This document shows, in pieces, positions 1-6,825 of a stretch of DNA of 12,678 nucleotides (position 1 is the first letter of the stretch; every line of letters starts with the position of its first letter). The position numbers and the translations under genes were made by a program. The stretch comes from Spirochaetales bacterium (GTDB lineage Bacteria > Spirochaetota > Spirochaetia > DSM-16054 > Sediminispirochaetaceae). Below the pieces are notes generated by a model. It had not been told where the DNA came from. It worked only from the letters and a program-made list of their open reading frames with translations, and did no database searches. The stretch is from positions 1-12,678 of the forward strand of contig JAASTM010000020.1 in assembly GCA_021767325.1 (NCBI GenBank), given 5' to 3'.

Positions 1-337
1 GACCATGCAGCATCCGCTGGGCAGCCGGCTGAAGGTGTTCAACCTGCGCAGCTGGCCGGCCCCCGGAGCTGGGACGTCTGTGTGGAAATCGTGTTACGAT
101 CTCAGCGACTCGGCCACCCCCTTTGCCGACAAGTACGGGCCGGTGCTGCGGGTGGTGATGGATTTTAATGATCTGGACCATAGCTGGTGGATAATCGACA
201 CGGGCATCTCCGGCTGGCCGCTGGCGCCGCACTACGCCGACCAGTTCGAGTACTACCGCAGTCTGCGCCTGGCCCCGATGGTCAGCGACTGGGATAAGTT
301 GACAGCCGGCCCTGTCTGTGTGCTGGTGCCGGAGTAA
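1..337 (+). CDS. Penicillin acylase family protein, C-terminal fragment (5' end outside window)
   Basis: This is the last ~111 codons of a gene that enters from the left edge; the reading frame is open from base 2, so the ATG at base 5 is an internal Met rather than a start. The residues match the C-terminal end of the beta chain of penicillin acylase/amidase-type Ntn hydrolases: HPLG near the left edge, YDLSD, then DTGISGWPLAPHYADQ, equivalent to the family's G.SG.P.SPHY.DQ segment that closes the fold, and a final LAPM. Family members are usually periplasmic and hydrolyse amides such as beta-lactam side chains or acyl-homoserine lactones; the substrate cannot be told from this piece. The catalytic N-terminal Ser and the autocleavage site lie outside the window. 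It is convergent with the next operon. Family assignment is fairly secure, substrate unknown. Confidence 0.82.
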   Translation, partial: TMQHPLGSRLKVFNLRSWPAPGAGTSVWKSCYDLSDSATPFADKYGPVLRVVMDFNDLDHSWWIIDTGISGWPLAPHYADQFEYYRSLRLAPMVSDWDKLTAGPVCVLVPE

Positions 338-339
338 GC

Positions 340-357
340 GGCCGGCCGCCGGCCTTT
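340..357 (+). terminator. GC-rich hairpin after the penicillin acylase gene, possible weak terminator
   Basis: A perfect 6-bp stem GGCCGG/CCGGCC with a 3-base loop starts two bases after the TAA stop and is followed by only three T. The geometry fits an intrinsic terminator but the T-tract is short. The rest of the 106-bp convergent gap (338-443) shows no gene. No U-tract hairpin is seen for the opposing (-) operon. Confidence 0.35.
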
Positions 358-443
358 GTACTGCGGCGATGGCCAACTCGACTAAATCCGGCTCGCAGAT
401 CCTTGGGCGCGGAGAAAAACAGACTCAGTGCATCATTTTATAA

Positions 444-1274
444 TTATTCCCGGGCCGGGGACCTGACGAAGCGCATTTCATGACTCAAATTCACCGCGGT
501 CATGTCGTTGCCGAGGGCCATGATGATGTGCATGACCAGGGGGATCAGGAATGAGCCGGTGGCCAGGGCGATCAGGCAGAAGATGATGCCGAGGAAGAAG
601 GCGCCGAAGGCTTCGCCGGGGCCTTTGTAGATGTGGGCCAGGGCGTAGAGGCTGGCGTTGAGGGCGATGGCGCCGTCGATGCCGAGTTCGGGCACCAGGG
701 GGAAGAGGAGGTAGCCGCGGAAGACGTATTCGTAGCCGATCAGGTAAAGGGTCCAGAAGAGGGCGTTGAGGAGGACGCGGCGGCGGGTCCACTCGATGCG
801 GCGGACCTGCGGATAGAAGTCGAGGGGGATGCCTTTGCCCGAGCGTACGAGGGTGACGGCCAGCACGACACCGACCGGCAGAAGCGTCCAGAGGAGTACG
901 CCCGAGCCGCCCGGCAGAGTGAGACCGGAGTTTTCGGCGGCGCTGGCCAGGCCGGCGGGCAGATTTTGGATGATCGCTGTTGCGGCGGCGGAGGCGGTCG
1001 GGACTGTCTGGGCCGCCTGTTCGTCCGCATAGGCGATGGATCCGCTTTCGGCCACCGCCAGCAGCAGAAAGGGAATCACTCCCAGCAGCACAAATCCCAG
1101 CGTCTTTTGCAGGTACACCAGCCATTCGCGGCCGGCATCGGCGGCGGTGCCCTGCCAGCTCTCCTTTTTGTCGCCCAGGCGCAGGGCCAGTTTTCGCAGC
1201 GGCTTTGTGCGATCGGAAAACAGATAGATCAGATATCCCAGGGTAAACACAGTTAAAAAGATCGGCAGTTGCAT
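444..1274 (-). CDS. CPBP-family intramembrane protein (Abi/Rce1-like), atypical catalytic motifs
   Basis: 276 aa, reading leftward. The start is ATG at 1274, overlapping the upstream SDR stop by one base (TAATG), with a strong GGGAGG ribosome site (1283-1288) eight bases away. Hydrophobic stretches occur at about residues 3-19, 59-75, 126-143, 167-180, 203-215, 223-239 and 241-255. A low-complexity Ala/Gly-rich loop (about 77-122) separates the second and third. The C-terminal half has the CPBP layout: motif 1 as YEYVFRG (E182, R186), motif 2 as YALAH (H214) and motif 3 as HIIMA (H249). CPBP proteins are membrane glutamic-type proteases or related scaffolds. Here the first Glu of the usual EExxxR is Tyr181 and the Asn/Asp of HxxxN/D is Ala253, so proteolytic activity is uncertain. 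It is the last gene of the 3200-444 operon. Confidence 0.82.
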   Translation of the reverse strand: MQLPIFLTVFTLGYLIYLFSDRTKPLRKLALRLGDKKESWQGTAADAGREWLVYLQKTLGFVLLGVIPFLLLAVAESGSIAYADEQAAQTVPTASAAATAIIQNLPAGLASAAENSGLTLPGGSGVLLWTLLPVGVVLAVTLVRSGKGIPLDFYPQVRRIEWTRRRVLLNALFWTLYLIGYEYVFRGYLLFPLVPELGIDGAIALNASLYALAHIYKGPGEAFGAFFLGIIFCLIALATGSFLIPLVMHIIMALGNDMTAVNLSHEMRFVRSPARE

Positions 1275-2224
1275 TATTCTTTCCTCCCGTACAGTGCTGA
1301 GCGTGCGGCCAGCCGTGAGATCAGGAACTCGGTGGCCCGCGGGAACAGGGCAAATAGCAGGCTCGCTGTCTTGCCGAGCGGTGTCATCACTACGCGCCGC
1401 TGCCGCCGCTTTACCATCCGGCGGATGGTGCGGGCCACATCCAGCTGGGTAGAGCTGTTGCGGTCGCGTTTCAGGGGTATGGTGCTGCCGTCGGCGGCGT
1501 ACATCTGTTTGCCGGGGTCGTTTTCGGTGAAGGAGACGTACACCACCCCTACATGGATTTCCCGGTACAGCTCGCTGTACAGCGATTCGGCGAATCCGGT
1601 CAGGGCCATTTTGGCGGCCCCGTAGGGGGCGATCCCCGGAAGCCCCTTCATGCCCGAGAGGCTGGAGACGAAAACCACCGATCCGCCGGCAGCCCGCAGA
1701 AACGGCAGTGCGTATTTTGTCATGTGCACCGCCCCGGTGAAATTGATGTCGATGACCTTGTCGAAGAGCTCCAGGCTGGTGTCGGCGAAGTTGCCGCGCA
1801 TCGACATGCCGGCATTGTTGATGAGCACGTCCAGCCGGCCGAAGCGCTCCACCGCCGCCTCGACCAGGTGCCGGCAATCCTCGCTATTTGTGACGTCGGC
1901 CTGCACCGGCAGTACGGCCGGGCCTTCGGGGGCGGGAGCTATCCCGGCGGCACCGGTACGAAGAGTGTGGGCGGCGGCATCCAGGGCGGCTCGGTCGCGG
2001 CCGCTGATGACCAGGTTGCAGCCGGACTGTGCGAACAGGCGGGCGGTTTCGCGGCCGATGCCCTTGCCGCCGCCGGTAATCAGAACCGTACGGCCGCGGA
2101 GGGAGCCGGGGTGGCGGTCGGGCTGGGGGTCAGGGGCAGACCGGGGGCCGGATCTGGAGCCGGATTGTCGGCCTGACTGGCCGGCTTCCCCGAGCGGCCC
2201 AGATTGATCATTTTGTTTCGACAT
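1274..2224 (-). CDS. Classical short-chain dehydrogenase/reductase with disordered N-terminal extension
   Basis: 316 aa. The Rossmann core begins near residue 44. It shows the cofactor loop TGGGKGIG (50-57), NNAG (136-139), Asn161, Ser188 and YGAAK (Tyr201, Lys205), so the full Asn-Ser-Tyr-Lys catalytic set is present. An Arg in SGRD (R76) after the second strand favours NADP(H), by family rules. Residues 1-43 are rich in Gly, Ser, Pro, Arg and Gln and look disordered. No other in-frame Met lies in that stretch, and an AAGGAG site (2232-2237) seven bases before ATG supports the long form. The C-terminal ~35 residues are partly hydrophobic and basic, as in membrane-associated SDRs that act on lipids (inference). 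It overlaps the end of the epimerase gene by 17 bp and the CPBP gene by one base, so translation is probably coupled. Substrate unknown. Confidence 0.88.
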   Translation of the reverse strand: MSKQNDQSGPLGEAGQSGRQSGSRSGPRSAPDPQPDRHPGSLRGRTVLITGGGKGIGRETARLFAQSGCNLVISGRDRAALDAAAHTLRTGAAGIAPAPEGPAVLPVQADVTNSEDCRHLVEAAVERFGRLDVLINNAGMSMRGNFADTSLELFDKVIDINFTGAVHMTKYALPFLRAAGGSVVFVSSLSGMKGLPGIAPYGAAKMALTGFAESLYSELYREIHVGVVYVSFTENDPGKQMYAADGSTIPLKRDRNSSTQLDVARTIRRMVKRRQRRVVMTPLGKTASLLFALFPRATEFLISRLAARSALYGRKE

Positions 2225-3200
2225 AACCGTTCTCCTTCAGCCAGTTGAAACACTCCAGGATCGCCGCCGGCAGATCGGTCTGCGGCATTCCCAGCTCCTG
2301 CACGGCTTTGCGGTTGCTGTAATAGCACTCGGCGTGGGAAACCCGGGCCATCGGATAACTGAGAAAGGGCGGCCGGCCGCTGAGGCGACCCCACACGGAT
2401 CCAACCAGGCCCATCGCATCCACCAGGAAGTTCGGAATCTTCAAACCGGGCGCCTTGACCCCTAGGGTATCGGCAATCAGCCGGAAGGCCTGGCCGTAAT
2501 CGAGGTTCTCGCCGGCGGTAATGTAGCACTGCCCGTACCCGCCGCGCTCCAGCGCATTCGCCGCGGCCGCGGCCACGTCGCGGGCCGCCACATAACTCTT
2601 GCCGCCGGAGGTGTAGCCCGGCGTCTTACCGGCATACACCGACAGAATCATCTGCCCGGCCCCCGGCTTGCTGTCGTAGGCGCCGAACATGAAGGAGGGA
2701 TTGAGGATTTTTACCGGCAGCCCCTTCTCACGGTGCATTTTCAGCAGCATCTGCTGGGCCGCGTACTTGGAGTCCTGGTAGTCGAGCCCGTATTTTCCGT
2801 CGGTGTACGGCCCCTCTTCGGTTCCCGGCTGCTGCTTGGGTCCCGGACTAAAGCTGGTGGCTGTGCCCACGTGCACGAACGTTCGTACGCCCAACTGCAG
2901 CACCGCCTCGGCCAGAATCTTTACCGCATCGTAGTTCACCGCCCAGATTTTCCGGTCCCGGGACGGCCATATCTGCGTATTGGCTGCGGTGTGGATGACC
3001 GCCTCACACCCCTTAAGGGCCGACCTCACCTGCTCCGGCTGCAGCAGATCGCCCTGGACCCGCTCTACCTGAAGCCCGTCCAGAGTACCGGTCTGCCGCC
3101 CCGGCTGCACCAGTGCCCGAACTTCCGCGCCGCGTCCCAGCAGCTCGCGCACCACATGACTGCCCAGCATGCCGTCGGCTCCAGTTACCAGAATTTTCAC
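2208..3200 (-). CDS. NAD-dependent epimerase/dehydratase family protein (extended SDR)
   Basis: 330 aa with a GTG start at 3200. The frame is open further upstream to an ATG at 3260, but the fold begins directly with KILVTGADGMLG, and an AAGGAGA site (3208-3214) sits seven bases before the GTG. The nucleotide loop is TGADGMLG (6-13), followed by DL at the end of the second strand region and the active-site pair in DYQDSK (Tyr141, Lys145) after VGTATSF. The closest families are dihydroflavonol-reductase-like or HpnA/3-beta-HSD-like extended SDRs that act on a carbonyl or hydroxyl of a sugar, sterol or lipid precursor; the sequence alone does not choose. The next gene is a second SDR overlapping by 17 bp, suggesting two linked redox steps on one substrate. 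First gene of its operon, with a promoter at 3277-3305. Confidence 0.85.
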   Translation of the reverse strand: MKILVTGADGMLGSHVVRELLGRGAEVRALVQPGRQTGTLDGLQVERVQGDLLQPEQVRSALKGCEAVIHTAANTQIWPSRDRKIWAVNYDAVKILAEAVLQLGVRTFVHVGTATSFSPGPKQQPGTEEGPYTDGKYGLDYQDSKYAAQQMLLKMHREKGLPVKILNPSFMFGAYDSKPGAGQMILSVYAGKTPGYTSGGKSYVAARDVAAAAANALERGGYGQCYITAGENLDYGQAFRLIADTLGVKAPGLKIPNFLVDAMGLVGSVWGRLSGRPPFLSYPMARVSHAECYYSNRKAVQELGMPQTDLPAAILECFNWLKENGYVETK

Positions 3201-3207
3201 TCGCGTC

Positions 3208-3214
3208 TCTCCTT
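3208..3214 (-). promoter_or_regulatory. Ribosome binding site fixing the GTG start of the epimerase gene
   Basis: On the minus strand this reads AAGGAGA, seven bases before GTG at 3200. It argues against the upstream in-frame ATG at 3260, whose extra 20 residues (MPRRRP...) precede the Rossmann fold and look non-native. Confidence 0.75.
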
Positions 3215-3276
3215 GTGTGCTGCCCGGGCCGCCCCCTGATACAGGTCGCCGGCGGGGCATTTATTCCGTAGCTGCA

Positions 3277-3305
3277 ATTATGCAGGACAGGCCAGAAAAG
3301 GACAA
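3277..3305 (-). promoter_or_regulatory. Sigma70-like promoter of the epimerase-SDR-CPBP operon
   Basis: On the minus strand: -35 TTGTCC (3305-3300; 4/6 to consensus), 17-bp spacer, -10 CATAAT (3282-3277; 5/6). The predicted transcript start near 3270 gives a leader of about 70 nt before the GTG. It lies in the 207-bp gap 3201-3407, which holds no gene. Confidence 0.55.
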
Positions 3306-3311
3306 TCATAA

Positions 3312-3341
3312 TTTTATGGATGAGGATTCACTTCCATAGAA
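3312..3341. repeat. Imperfect inverted repeat upstream of the epimerase promoter
   Basis: TATGGA (3315-3320) and TCCATA (3333-3338) form 6-bp perfect arms around a 12-bp spacer, and pairing extends outward with one G/T mismatch to 3312/3341. It lies just upstream of the -35 box at 3300-3305, a position suited to a regulator site. As RNA it is not followed by a U-tract, so it is a poor terminator for the liv operon. It may be chance. Confidence 0.3.
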
Positions 3342-3407
3342 ATGCCGGGCCGCGGACCGGACCTGCCCCGCGCCACCACTGAACCGGAGAGCGGGGTGGT
3401 ATGCAGC

Positions 3408-3992
3408 TTAAAAGTCTTTCAGTGCTGCCTGCAGCTGGTCCTCGAAGGCCGCGGAGACTTTATCCAGCTCAACCCCGTGTACATCCAGCCCCACTCCGAA
3501 GGCGGGTGGAAACTGCATGCCCCGTGCTTCAAACTGCGCTTGCAGCTCCTGCACCAATACGCCGCGTCCCGGTTGCACCGGATAGCCCTCGGTCTCGATA
3601 TTGGTCGGATGTCCGCGCCACTCCTTCGACGTTCCGGTCAAATCCACCCCGCATGAGGGGCTGCCGTCCAGCCCGACCAACAGCAGTTTGTACTCGTAGG
3701 AGGGATACTGCTGCAGCTGGTCTACCACCATACGCGCTAATTCACTACAGTGCTGTCGATATTTCGGCGTGTCGTACTGATCAATCACCGCGGAAAAACG
3801 GTTCAAGCCAGTAAACGCAACCTCCGGACAGGGCAACTGGAAAAGTGCAAAGTCATGGACCCTAAGCACCTCCAGTATGTCCCACACCGCTCCGGGAAAA
3901 CGGGCCCGCATATACGGTTTTGAGTTCTGGTTCAGTAAACAGTGGGCGATGAGAGCCACTCTGCCGTTCGGCTTTATCCTTACATCCTTCAT
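3408..3992 (-). CDS. TudS-related putative desulfidase (Fe-S protein, DUF523-like)
   Basis: 194 aa, last gene of the long minus operon. An excellent AGGAGG site sits six bases before ATG and only 10 bp separate it from the MFS stop. Three conserved cysteine motifs are visible: HCLLNQNSK (Cys18), LPCPE (Cys55) and GLDGSPSCGV (Cys114). They correspond to the three Cys that hold a [4Fe-4S] cluster with one free iron site in TudS/DUF523 proteins (family knowledge). TudS removes sulfur from 2-thiouracil to give uracil. This member is longer and belongs to a TudS-related subgroup whose substrate is, to my knowledge, not defined. No signal peptide or membrane segment is seen, so it is cytoplasmic. 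Its place in an importer operon that diverges from pyrimidine genes fits a role in handling an imported sulfur-bearing compound (inference). Confidence 0.75.
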   Translation of the reverse strand: MKDVRIKPNGRVALIAHCLLNQNSKPYMRARFPGAVWDILEVLRVHDFALFQLPCPEVAFTGLNRFSAVIDQYDTPKYRQHCSELARMVVDQLQQYPSYEYKLLLVGLDGSPSCGVDLTGTSKEWRGHPTNIETEGYPVQPGRGVLVQELQAQFEARGMQFPPAFGVGLDVHGVELDKVSAAFEDQLQAALKDF

Positions 3993-4002
3993 ATGCTTCC
4001 TC

Positions 4003-5226
4003 CTATAATCGCTTTCTCCGGCCGGCTCTTCTCAAAAGCAGAAGTAGGCCGAAGCTGAGTACCAGCGCCGCAGATCCGACTGCAACAAACGTAGATTCCA
4101 ATCCGTAGCGGTCGGCCAGCATACCGCACAACCAGGGTCCCAAAAACATGCCGACAGCATACACGCTCTGATGAAAGCCCATCGCGGTTGCGCGCCCATT
4201 TTCCGGGATATCCTCTATGCAGACACCGATCAGCACCGGATAACCGATGCCGTGGGCAAAGCCCAATAGTGCCTGGAACAGAAACAGGAGCGCCACCCCG
4301 CCGGCATACGGCGTTAGAATTATTCCGGCGCCGAAAAAGAGGTAACTCAAGCCAAGCAAGCGTACGGAGTTCTCACGTTTACCAATCGATGTGACTAAAA
4401 GATTACCTCCTATTAAACACAGCAGATTCACTGTTAACAAATAACTTTTGAACACATCGCTTGCACCCAGCTCCTGAGCCAGCAGCGGGAAAAAGCCGAA
4501 CACGATGCCGAAGTTGAGAAACTGATTGACTCCCGCCAGCAGCGATACAAGCAGCACTTTCCGGTCCCGCAGCACAGAACCGAAGTGGAAGGGCGGCTGC
4601 TCGGAAGCGAGGTGGGACGAAGATTCCGGCACCGCCAGCAGCACCAACAAAGAGAGCGCGGCGGCGGCAGCCGAGACCAGGAATGCGGTCAGGTAGCCTC
4701 CAATGCTGTTCAGGTATCCGGTTGAAAAAGTCCCGGCCATCTTTGCCAGCGAACTGGCCAGAGTGAGGATAGACCCGGCCTTAATCATCTCTTCATCTTT
4801 GAACAGGCTGCCGAAAAAGACGACCTGTAGCACCCAGGCGCCCATCGACAAGCCTACAAGTGAGCGGCCGAGGGTCAGCCCGGCGAATGCACCGGTGAAC
4901 CCCAAAACCAAGGCTCCGGTTCCAGCCAGCACAATGCCCGTTAAAATGAAGGTCTTGCGGTGTCCGATCCTATCGGTAACAATTCCGATCGGCAGCCTTA
5001 CCACCGCCTGCCACAATCCATACATCGCCAGCACAATACCAACCTGCGTGAGGGTACCGGTCTTCAGCAAGACATACTGGGGCAGGGTCGGCAGGTACAC
5101 GTAATGCGAAAACCAAAACAGAAACACCGATATCAGTACCAGTGCCCTTACAACTTTCACTCCGGGCTGCGGTCGTTCGCGATATGCGCGGTTCCGGAAC
5201 TGCGGTGCTCCCGGCATAGTCATCAT
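4003..5226 (-). CDS. Major facilitator superfamily (MFS) transporter
   Basis: 407 aa from ATG at 5226, which overlaps the nitroreductase stop as ATGA, a common coupling arrangement. Later Met codons at 5223 and 5217 are possible alternatives. The frame is open to 5325 inside the upstream gene, but that extension is not hydrophobic or family-like. After a basic N-terminus the protein is nearly all hydrophobic, with the pattern of about 12 membrane helices in two halves. The first cytoplasmic loop carries MFS motif A as GIVTDRIGHRK (about 81-91). The C-terminal tail is basic (LRRAGRRKRL). The general architecture resembles drug or metabolite efflux and sugar-type MFS proteins; the substrate cannot be assigned. 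Being in the liv operon, it may export a product or analogue of what the ABC importer brings in (inference). Confidence 0.85.
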   Translation of the reverse strand: MMTMPGAPQFRNRAYRERPQPGVKVVRALVLISVFLFWFSHYVYLPTLPQYVLLKTGTLTQVGIVLAMYGLWQAVVRLPIGIVTDRIGHRKTFILTGIVLAGTGALVLGFTGAFAGLTLGRSLVGLSMGAWVLQVVFFGSLFKDEEMIKAGSILTLASSLAKMAGTFSTGYLNSIGGYLTAFLVSAAAAALSLLVLLAVPESSSHLASEQPPFHFGSVLRDRKVLLVSLLAGVNQFLNFGIVFGFFPLLAQELGASDVFKSYLLTVNLLCLIGGNLLVTSIGKRENSVRLLGLSYLFFGAGIILTPYAGGVALLFLFQALLGFAHGIGYPVLIGVCIEDIPENGRATAMGFHQSVYAVGMFLGPWLCGMLADRYGLESTFVAVGSAALVLSFGLLLLLRRAGRRKRL

Positions 5227-6068
5227 TTGAATCCGAAACCGGCCTTCTCGAGAATGCCCCGCAGAAAAGGCCGTACATCCTTGTCCAATGTAGAACTGAT
5301 CCGGCGGGCAGAATGTTCGATCCATCCGTAGGAGCCTCCGGCAGCTTCGCTACGTGCACCCGGCTGCGTACCGGTATCGTCCGCTGAGCGGCGGGCCCGA
5401 CCCTCCAAAGGAAAGTGGCGACGGTCGTACACTCCGCTGGCAGCCATGGTCCGATCGTAGTGCAGCACCGCCTTTTCGGCAGCGGACGCATCATATTCTT
5501 CGCGGAACCACACTCCTTCGATCGGGAGGCGCGGCTTGAGGGGATTCTTTTTCGCGGGCACTCCGATTGCCAGAGCAAAGAGCGGGAAGACCTTGTGCGG
5601 AAGTTGCAGCAGCTCTATTATCTGCTCCATGCCGCTGCGCAGACAGCCCAGGTAGCAGATACCATATCCGATGGATTCGGCCGCCACTGCGGCGTTCTGG
5701 GCGGCCAAAGCCGCATCTACTACCCCCACCGTATAGGTATCTAAAAAGCGGTCCTGGTAGAACTCTAGCCCCGCCTGTTCGGCCGCAAAATCGAGCCGGT
5801 ACAGATCGACGCAGACCATCAGCAGCAGCGGAGCATTCTCCGCAACCTTCACACCACCTGCGGCCTGCGAAATGGCCCCACGCCGCCCGGCATCCCTGAC
5901 CGAAACGAACGAATAGGCCTGCAGATTGCAGGAGCTGGAGGCCCGCTGGGCGGCGGTAACAATACGCTCCTCGTCAACAATTGGTACATCCGCCCCCGCC
6001 TCGAAATGGCGTACCGAGGTGTGCGCGTTCAACACGCGCAGCGTTGAGTTTTTCTCAGTGTGTTTCAT
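5223..6068 (-). CDS. Nitroreductase family protein, NfsA/FRP-like flavin reductase
   Basis: 281 aa. ATG at 6068 has a GAGG site seven bases upstream. The gene lies 25 bp after livF and overlaps the MFS start by 4 bp. Family features: HTSVRHF (16-22) for the FMN phosphate contact, SSSCNLQAYSFV (about 44-55), a central DAALAAQNAAVAAESIGYG helix and GICYLGCLR (about 138-146), then the C-terminal RPFLRGILEKAGF end typical of NfsA/NfrA-type oxygen-insensitive NAD(P)H nitro/flavin reductases. These are cytoplasmic FMN dimers that reduce nitroaromatics, quinones or free flavin. It is somewhat longer than the usual ~240-250 residues because of a variable segment around 205-255 rich in Arg, Ala and Gly. 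In this operon it could reduce an imported heterocycle or supply electrons to the neighbouring TudS-like protein; neither role is shown. Confidence 0.83.
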   Translation of the reverse strand: MKHTEKNSTLRVLNAHTSVRHFEAGADVPIVDEERIVTAAQRASSSCNLQAYSFVSVRDAGRRGAISQAAGGVKVAENAPLLLMVCVDLYRLDFAAEQAGLEFYQDRFLDTYTVGVVDAALAAQNAAVAAESIGYGICYLGCLRSGMEQIIELLQLPHKVFPLFALAIGVPAKKNPLKPRLPIEGVWFREEYDASAAEKAVLHYDRTMAASGVYDRRHFPLEGRARRSADDTGTQPGARSEAAGGSYGWIEHSARRISSTLDKDVRPFLRGILEKAGFGFK

Positions 6069-6093
6069 ATATTGGCCTCACTCAGTTGTGTTT

Positions 6094-6825
6094 TCAGATT
6101 CCCAGATAGGCTTTTTTCACGTGGTCGTTATTGGCCAGTTCTCCAGCGCTCCCCTCCAGAGCCACCTTTCCGGTTTCGATTACGTAGCCCCGGTCGGTTA
6201 TTTCAAGGGCTGTCTCCACATCCTGCTCTACCAGGAGTACGCTCAACTCCCGCTCGGCCTTGATTTTCAGCAGGAGCTCTACCAGTTTGTCGACTATCAC
6301 CGGGGCAAGGCCCAGGGACAACTCGTCGATCAACAGCAGCGCCGGATCGGCCATCAACGCCCGGCCTACCGCACACATCTGCTGCTCTCCGCCGGAGAGC
6401 GTACCTGCCAGCCGCTTGCGGTACTTCTGCAGCGCCGGAAAAATCTCATAGACAAAATCTAGGTCCTCTTTCACGCGCTGCTTGTTGGTGCGCATGTGGG
6501 CCCCCAGCATCAGGTTATCTTCAACATTCAGGGCGAAGAAGAGCTGCCGCCCCTCGGGAACCAGCCCGATATTGCGAGCCACCCGGGCAGCGTTGTCCAG
6601 CTGGGTAATGTCCTCACCCCGATAGATTACCTTTCCATCCCAGGGATACATGGCCCCGATTAAATTGCTCATAAGGGTACTCTTGCCAACCCCGTTACTG
6701 CCGATAATGCAGACCGACTCGCGCGGCATGATTTCGATATTGATATCCCACAACACTTGCAGATTTCCGTAGCCGGCATTTAGGTGTTCTATTTTCAAAA
6801 TTGCATCATTTTGATTTTCAGCCAT
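6094..6825 (-). CDS. livF: HAAT-type ABC transporter ATP-binding protein LivF
   Basis: 243 aa. The start ATG at 6825 overlaps the livG stop by 8 bp, with AAAGGAG upstream. It is the second nucleotide-binding subunit of a branched-chain amino acid/amide-type importer, on the cytoplasmic face of the LivHM channel. Visible motifs: Walker A GSNGVGKST (42-50), Q-loop region LVPEGRQLF (about 88-96), typical of LivF, signature LSGGEQQ (143-149), Walker B LLLIDE (163-168) and the switch region near VEQD (199-202). After the Walker B Glu the family's usual Pro is Leu (DELSLGL). Motifs are otherwise intact, so it should hydrolyse ATP. It pairs with LivG, whose signature motif is unusual. Confidence 0.93.
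   Translation of the reverse strand: MAENQNDAILKIEHLNAGYGNLQVLWDINIEIMPRESVCIIGSNGVGKSTLMSNLIGAMYPWDGKVIYRGEDITQLDNAARVARNIGLVPEGRQLFFALNVEDNLMLGAHMRTNKQRVKEDLDFVYEIFPALQKYRKRLAGTLSGGEQQMCAVGRALMADPALLLIDELSLGLAPVIVDKLVELLLKIKAERELSVLLVEQDVETALEITDRGYVIETGKVALEGSAGELANNDHVKKAYLGI

Noticed and set aside
633..1256. 207-aa plus-strand open frame opposite the CPBP gene.
   Set aside because: Antisense shadow in GC-rich DNA; Gly/Glu/Gln-rich composition, no recognisable domain and no ribosome site.
1275..1877. Long minus-strand frame extending the CPBP gene upstream to 1877 (477 aa).
   Set aside because: It runs through the SDR gene in another frame, has Arg/Gly/His-rich non-family sequence, and the CPBP start at 1274 has its own strong ribosome site.
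1553..2176. 207-aa plus-strand open frame opposite the SDR gene.
   Set aside because: Antisense shadow of a gene with complete SDR motifs.
3201..3260. ATG at 3260 as the epimerase start.
   Set aside because: Adds 20 non-conserved residues; the GTG at 3200 has a well-placed ribosome site and the fold starts there. The region is probably the transcript leader.
3363..3399. GCGGGG/CCCCGC hairpin after the TudS-like gene as a terminator.
   Set aside because: Only a 6-bp stem on the relevant strand with a long loop and no U-tract; the end of the liv operon has no clear intrinsic terminator.
5227..5325. ATG at 5325 as the MFS start.
   Set aside because: Lies deep in the nitroreductase gene and adds 33 residues without transporter character; ATG at 5226 overlaps the stop in a normal coupling arrangement.
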